From Candidatus Omnitrophota bacterium (GTDB lineage: Bacteria > Omnitrophota > Koll11 > Tantalellales > Tantalellaceae), in assembly GCA_015231715.1 (NCBI GenBank), contig JADGBB010000014.1, positions 1 to 31,718 of the forward strand: a DNA stretch of 31,718 nucleotides. The letters run 5' to 3'. Position numbers and translations under genes: made by a program. This document shows, one piece after another, positions 27,513-31,718 of this stretch; the stretch's first letter is position 1, and each line of letters begins with the position of its first letter. The notes under the pieces are model-generated. The model was not told the origin of the DNA. It was given only the letters and a program-made list of their open reading frames with translations, and made no database searches.

Positions 27513-29312
27513 TTGGATAAGATGAAAAAAATAAGGAATTTTTGTATTATTGCTCATATTGATCATGGCAAATCAACTTTAGCAGATAGAATGCTGCAAG
27601 TTACCGGTACCGTTGAAAAGCGCGGGTTCAGGGATCAGTTTCTGGATAACATGGATCTTGAAAGAGAAAGAGGAATAACGATAAAGTCAAGTGCAGTCAA
27701 AATTGAATATAAGGCAAAAGACGGAATTTTATACAATATTAATTTAATTGATACACCTGGACATGTAGATTTTACATATGAAGTATCTAAGTCTATTGCG
27801 GCTTGTGAAGGAGCAGTTTTAATCGTTGATGCCGTTCAAGGCGTTGAAGCTCAAACCGTAGCTAATTTGTATCTTGCCATGGAACATAATCTTGTTATTG
27901 TGCCGGTTATGAACAAGGTTGACCTTAAAAATGCCAGGATAGACGAAGTATCATTGCAAATGGTCGATCTTTTAGGCGTGGATCCGGAAGAGATAATATT
28001 GACCAGTGCTAAAGCCGGGATCGGGATCGAAGATGTTTTGGAAGCTGTTGTTGCAAAGATACCGTCTCCTAAAGGTGATATAAACGCTCCGCTCCAGGCA
28101 TTGATATTTGATTCATCATATGATTCTTATAGAGGTGTTATTGTTTATCTTAGAGTAATTAATGGTTCAATGAAAGAGGGGATGCAGGTTGATATGATGC
28201 ACTCCGGCAGGAAATATGAGATTAAAGAGATCGGAGTATTTACTCCTTATGAAACCCCGAAAACTTGTCTTGATTGCGGTGAGGTTGGTTACATTATCTG
28301 TAATATTAAAGATGCGGGTGAAGTAGAAGTCGGGGATACCGTTACCAGCAGCCGTCATCCGGCGCCCAATCCTTTGCCTGGCTATAAAAAAGTTAAGCCT
28401 ATGGTGTTCAGCGGTATTTACCCGGTTTCGAATGAAGATTTTGAAGAGCTTGGTAAAGCTATGGAAAAATTGAGATTGTCTGATCCGTCGTTCTTGTATG
28501 ATGCCGAGACTTCTGCTGCTTTGGGCTTTGGTTTTAGATGCGGATTTCTTGGGCTTCTACATATGGAGATCATACACGAAAGATTGGAAAGAGAATTTGA
28601 TCTTGAACTTATTCTAACATCTCCGAGTGTTAATTATAAATTTTATCTTACGAACGGCGAGATGATAGACGTGGATAATCCGACAAAGTTTCCTGACCCG
28701 TGCATTATCGAGCATGCTGAGGAACCATATGTTAGATGTTATATCTTTACGCCTACGGAATCTGTAGGCGTTTTGATGAAATTGTGTGAACATAAAAGAG
28801 GTGATTTTGTCAGCACTAAATATCTTGACCCTAAAAAAGTACAGCTTACTTATAATATACCTCTAGCTGAGATAGTTGTGGATTTTTATGACAAGATCAA
28901 GTCTTCAACACAAGGCTATGGATCCTTAGATTATGAGGTCATCGGATATAGAAAAGCGAATATTGTTCGGATGGATGTTCTTATAAACAGTGAGATCTGC
29001 GATGCTTTGTCCTGCATCGTTCATAGGGATAAAGCCAGGGATAAAGGATTAGATACCGTCAAAAAACTGAAGGAATCTATTCCTAAACATATGTTTAAAA
29101 TAGCTTTGCAGGCAGCTGTGGGAGGGAATATTCTTGCTCGCGAAACGATTGCTGCCATGAAAAAAAATGTAACTGCGAAATGCTATGGCGGCGACATCAG
29201 CCGTAAAAGAAAATTGTGGGATAAACAAAAAGAAGGAAAAAAGAAGATGCGCAGTATTGGTAACGTAGATGTCCCCAAAGAGGCGTTTCTTAATGCAATG
29301 AAGACTGGATGA
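27513..29312 (+). CDS. lepA: Elongation factor 4 (LepA), ribosomal back-translocation GTPase
   Basis: LepA is an EF-G-like GTPase that binds the ribosome and helps under ionic or other stress. From TTG 27513 it is 599 aa, the family norm. G motifs are AHIDHGKS 14-21, RGITI 53-57, DTPGH 80-84, NKVD 134-137 and TSAKAG. The LepA-specific C-terminal tail with GGDISRKRKLWDKQKEGKKK is present. The TTG has AGGG (27501-27504) eight bases before it; the ATG at 27522 would give the more usual N-terminus but is too far from the SD. The start choice is thus uncertain by three codons. Confidence 0.96.
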   Translation: MDKMKKIRNFCIIAHIDHGKSTLADRMLQVTGTVEKRGFRDQFLDNMDLERERGITIKSSAVKIEYKAKDGILYNINLIDTPGHVDFTYEVSKSIAACEGAVLIVDAVQGVEAQTVANLYLAMEHNLVIVPVMNKVDLKNARIDEVSLQMVDLLGVDPEEIILTSAKAGIGIEDVLEAVVAKIPSPKGDINAPLQALIFDSSYDSYRGVIVYLRVINGSMKEGMQVDMMHSGRKYEIKEIGVFTPYETPKTCLDCGEVGYIICNIKDAGEVEVGDTVTSSRHPAPNPLPGYKKVKPMVFSGIYPVSNEDFEELGKAMEKLRLSDPSFLYDAETSAALGFGFRCGFLGLLHMEIIHERLEREFDLELILTSPSVNYKFYLTNGEMIDVDNPTKFPDPCIIEHAEEPYVRCYIFTPTESVGVLMKLCEHKRGDFVSTKYLDPKKVQLTYNIPLAEIVVDFYDKIKSSTQGYGSLDYEVIGYRKANIVRMDVLINSEICDALSCIVHRDKARDKGLDTVKKLKESIPKHMFKIALQAAVGGNILARETIAAMKKNVTAKCYGGDISRKRKLWDKQKEGKKKMRSIGNVDVPKEAFLNAMKTG

Positions 29313-29343
29313 GGATTTATAGAAAACAAATAAAGGGAGTGAA

Positions 29344-29934
29344 ATGGAACGTTTGAAAACATGGGAATACTGGTGGAATGAATGGATAAAACCAATAATT
29401 ATTGCAGGTATTCTGGCTCTGGTTATTCGAACTTTTATTGTTCAGCCTTTTAAGATACCGTCGAGTTCTATGTTCCCTACGTTGAAACCCGGCGATCGTA
29501 TTTTTGTTAGTAAATTTGCTTATGGTGCGAAAATACCCTTTATGGATAAACGAATACCGGAATTTAAAAAGCCTGAAACCGGTGATATTGTCGTTTTTCT
29601 GTCGCCTATTGAAAAGAAAAAATATTTGGTCAAACGTCTGATAGCGAATGGAGGACAAACAGTTAAAATATCTTCGGGGCGAATTTATGTTGACGGGGAA
29701 GAAGTTCTGATAGAACCTATCGAAAAATTTTATTATTATAATCGCGGCGAATTTGGAGCGGACGATAAAGTTATTGATGTCCCTGAAGACAGTTTTTATG
29801 TTTTAGGCGATAACAGCGCAAACTCTTTGGATTCACGTTATTGGGGATTTGCACCGTATGAAAAATTAGTGGGAAAAGCCTTTGTTATACATTGGCCCCC
29901 GAATAGAATTAAACTATTAAAAGAAGGGAGTTGA
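29344..29934 (+). CDS. lepB: Signal peptidase I
   Basis: LepB cleaves signal peptides from secreted proteins at the membrane. A single transmembrane helix is at about 17-34. The catalytic pair is S42 (box B, SSSMFPTLKPGD) and K97 (KYLVKRLI), and box E GDNSANSLDSRYWG is intact. At 196 aa it is short, with one membrane segment as in Gram-positive SipS types. Box D, usually KRxxGxPGD, reads KRLIANGGQ, so its Pro and Asp are replaced. GGGAG is the SD. pgsA follows in the same transcript. Confidence 0.94.
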   Translation: MERLKTWEYWWNEWIKPIIIAGILALVIRTFIVQPFKIPSSSMFPTLKPGDRIFVSKFAYGAKIPFMDKRIPEFKKPETGDIVVFLSPIEKKKYLVKRLIANGGQTVKISSGRIYVDGEEVLIEPIEKFYYYNRGEFGADDKVIDVPEDSFYVLGDNSANSLDSRYWGFAPYEKLVGKAFVIHWPPNRIKLLKEGS

Positions 29935-29948
29935 TAGCTAAAAGCTAT
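29934..29948 (+). promoter_or_regulatory. Short hairpin in the pgsA leader
   Basis: ATAGCT (29934-29939) and AGCTAT (29943-29948) form a 6-bp stem with an AAA loop, just after the lepB stop and before the pgsA ATG. GGGAG at 29926-29930 is 23 bases from that ATG; folding would loop out 15 of these and leave about eight bases, a good SD spacing. Confidence 0.4.
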
Positions 29949-29953
29949 TTATT

Positions 29954-30487
29954 ATGAATTGGCCCAATAGACTAACATTATTACGCATTGTTCTTGTTCC
30001 GATTTTTGTCGCACTTGTGCTTTACGGAAATCTTTTTATGGCGTTCATAGTTTTCATTGTGGCTAGCTTGACGGATGCTTTGGACGGATATTTAGCAAGA
30101 ACATTTGATCAGAAAACTGTGTTCGGAAGTGTAATGGATCCGGTCGCGGATAAATTGCTTTTGAATTCAGCATATATTTGTTTTAGTGTTGTTGGGGGGC
30201 TCCCGGCTTATTTAGATATGCCTATTTATGTACCTGTTACTATCATCGGAAGGGATCTGATCATATTAATAGGTATAGCAGGTATATATTTAGTTTCAGG
30301 TTCAATAAAAATTAAGCCTACGGTTTTAGGCAAAATAACAACTTTTTTTCAGATGTTAACCATAATAGCTATGTTATTGAAATTTTATCATTCATCATGG
30401 CTATGGAATGTTACCGTTGTTCTCACTGTACTTTCCGGTCTGGATTATTTAAGAATAGGAGCTCGTGAGGTCAATGGCACGCAATAA
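29954..30487 (+). CDS. pgsA: CDP-diacylglycerol-glycerol-3-phosphate 3-phosphatidyltransferase
   Basis: PgsA makes phosphatidylglycerol phosphate, the committed step to phosphatidylglycerol and cardiolipin, in the inner membrane. The CDP-alcohol phosphotransferase motif is complete: D41, D44-G45, A48-R49, G58, D62 and D66. The N-terminus WPNRLTLLRI is typical and several hydrophobic helices follow. At 177 aa it has normal length. No SD lies at a normal distance, so the upstream hairpin may matter. Its last 14 bases overlap der. Confidence 0.94.
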   Translation: MNWPNRLTLLRIVLVPIFVALVLYGNLFMAFIVFIVASLTDALDGYLARTFDQKTVFGSVMDPVADKLLLNSAYICFSVVGGLPAYLDMPIYVPVTIIGRDLIILIGIAGIYLVSGSIKIKPTVLGKITTFFQMLTIIAMLLKFYHSSWLWNVTVVLTVLSGLDYLRIGAREVNGTQ

Positions 30488-31718
30488 AAGTTTACCTACA
30501 GTATGTATCGTCGGAAGGCCCAATGTCGGGAAATCATCGCTTTTCAATGCTTTATTGAATATGCGAAAATCAGTTGTTTTGGAGGAATCCGGAACTACGC
30601 GGGATAGAGCTGAGGCTTTATTGGAGATAAACGGATTTGCGTTCAATCTGATCGATACCGGCGGGTACTTAAAAGATGATGAAGATATATTGTCTCCGCA
30701 AATAAAAAAACATATTCTTGTAGGAATAGAAGAATCAGTGTTGGCTATTTTTGTCGTAGATATAACAGAAGGGATATCTCCTTGCGATATTGAAGTGGCT
30801 CATCTTTTGCGTAAAGCTAACAAAAAAGTTCTGGTAGTTGCAAATAAATCTGATAACAATAAAATGGATGAGGACATTACAGAGTTCTATTCATTAGGGT
30901 TTGAAGAAGTTTTGCCTATTTCATGTCTTCATAGAAGAGGAATATATGATCTATGCGACAAAATAATGGAGTTGACCAAAGAAAATTTAAAGACAGTGCC
31001 GGACGAAGAAGAGGTTATAAAAATCGCTGTTGTAGGAAGGCCGAATGTAGGAAAATCTTCGTTCGTTAACAGCCTATTGGGCGAGGAAAGAGTTATTGTA
31101 AGCGCAATTCCTGGCACTACCAGAGATTCCATTGATACTAATTTTAACTACAATAATGAAAAATATATTTTGGTTGATACTGCAGGGATAAGACACAAAA
31201 GAAAAATTAAAAATGTTGTTGATCTTTTCAGCATAATGCGTTCCACAGGAACCATAGAAAGAGCTGATATGGTTCTTCTTCTTATAGATGCGGCCGATGG
31301 ATTCAGAAAAGATGACCAGGGAGTTCTTGACATAATAGAAGAAAACTATAAGGGATGTGTTATAGGTGTAAATAAATGGGATCTTGCGCAAGATGTTGAA
31401 GATATTACGCAGGAAGATTACAAAAAAAGATTATTAGAAGAACTACCAAGATTAGGAAAATTCCCGATAATTTTTCTTTCTGCCAATACCGGGAAAAATA
31501 TCCGTAAAACTTTGGAGTTAATAAGAAAGCATTTTGATATAGTAAGGACTAATTTTTCAACTCCTCAATTGAATAAAATTTTAAAAAAATTTGATCCGGG
31601 CAATATAAGCATACCGAAACGCTGTAAAAAGCCTAATTTTCTTTATATGACACAAATTAGCGCTAATCCGATAGAGTTTTTTGTTTTTGTTAATGAACCC
31701 AAAAATGTTTTACCTCTG
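30474..31718 (+). CDS. der: GTPase Der (EngA), partial at window end
   Basis: Der is a double-GTPase needed for assembly of the 50S ribosomal subunit. 415 codons are in the window and the frame is open to the last base. The first G domain has GRPNVGKS 14-21, DTGG 61-64 and NKSD 124-127. The second has GRPNVGKS 188-195, DTAG 235-238 and NKWD 300-303. The KH-like domain begins near 350 and reaches the family segment FFVFVNEP, so I estimate about 35 residues are missing. The ATG has weak SD spacing: GAGG is three bases off and AGGAG is 12 bases off. A GTG at 30465 in frame would be an alternative start. Confidence 0.95.
   Translation, partial: MARNKSLPTVCIVGRPNVGKSSLFNALLNMRKSVVLEESGTTRDRAEALLEINGFAFNLIDTGGYLKDDEDILSPQIKKHILVGIEESVLAIFVVDITEGISPCDIEVAHLLRKANKKVLVVANKSDNNKMDEDITEFYSLGFEEVLPISCLHRRGIYDLCDKIMELTKENLKTVPDEEEVIKIAVVGRPNVGKSSFVNSLLGEERVIVSAIPGTTRDSIDTNFNYNNEKYILVDTAGIRHKRKIKNVVDLFSIMRSTGTIERADMVLLLIDAADGFRKDDQGVLDIIEENYKGCVIGVNKWDLAQDVEDITQEDYKKRLLEELPRLGKFPIIFLSANTGKNIRKTLELIRKHFDIVRTNFSTPQLNKILKKFDPGNISIPKRCKKPNFLYMTQISANPIEFFVFVNEPKNVLPL

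Overview
The window is AT-rich, densely coding bacterial chromosome. Every confident gene lies on the + strand, with four-base ATGA overlaps or gaps of a few bases. Arginine is mostly AGA/AGG and Shine-Dalgarno (SD) sites are of the AGGAG type. The mix fits an uncultivated Gram-negative lineage, perhaps Omnitrophota: clostridial-type ETF with a ferredoxin domain, SMC, stand-alone CinA C-terminal domain, ThpR, RecA, AlaS, his and trp genes, and LepA-LepB-PgsA-Der. That assignment is an impression from gene content and style, not a result. No stretch over 300 bases lacks a gene; the longest gap is 2024-2295. I saw no tRNA, rRNA, CRISPR array, intact insertion sequence or prophage gene.

Layout. 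(1) 12-2023: etfB-etfA, of the type that splits electrons between NADH, ferredoxin and an acyl-CoA or other dehydrogenase. (2) 2024-2570: a regulatory island with a palindromic patch, a good sigma-70-like promoter, an array of AAACCT-type hexamers every 10 bp, and a 70-residue MerR-type DNA-binding protein with unusual codon use. (3) 2571-7232: smc, pncC (cinA C-terminal type) and thpR. (4) 7233-8503: a recA promoter with a large inverted repeat over its -10, then recA with a tandem-repeat N-terminus. (5) 8520-23610: alaS, then hisD-hisB-hisH-hisA-hisF-hisI, directly followed by trpE-trpG-trpD-trpC-trpB2-trpF-trpB-trpA. hisG, hisE and hisC are not here. (6) 23675-31718: ruvX, an M16 peptidase, rpe, a phosphohexomutase, lepA, lepB, pgsA and der, which runs off the window end.

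How the parts fit. His and trp genes are packed as one likely supra-operon behind recA-alaS, with no leader peptide or attenuator at either junction. The tryptophan pathway from chorismate is complete and carries two tryptophan synthase beta genes, trpB2 and trpB. HisF and HisH form the glutamine-driven imidazole-glycerol-phosphate synthase, and HisB, HisD and HisI supply other steps.

Most of the window is ordinary housekeeping sequence. The two most interesting signals are non-coding: the 10-bp-period hexamer array in front of the minimal MerR-like gene, which resembles BldC-type head-to-tail binding and may be autoregulatory, and the 26-bp operator-like palindrome on the recA promoter, which does not match the SOS boxes I know.
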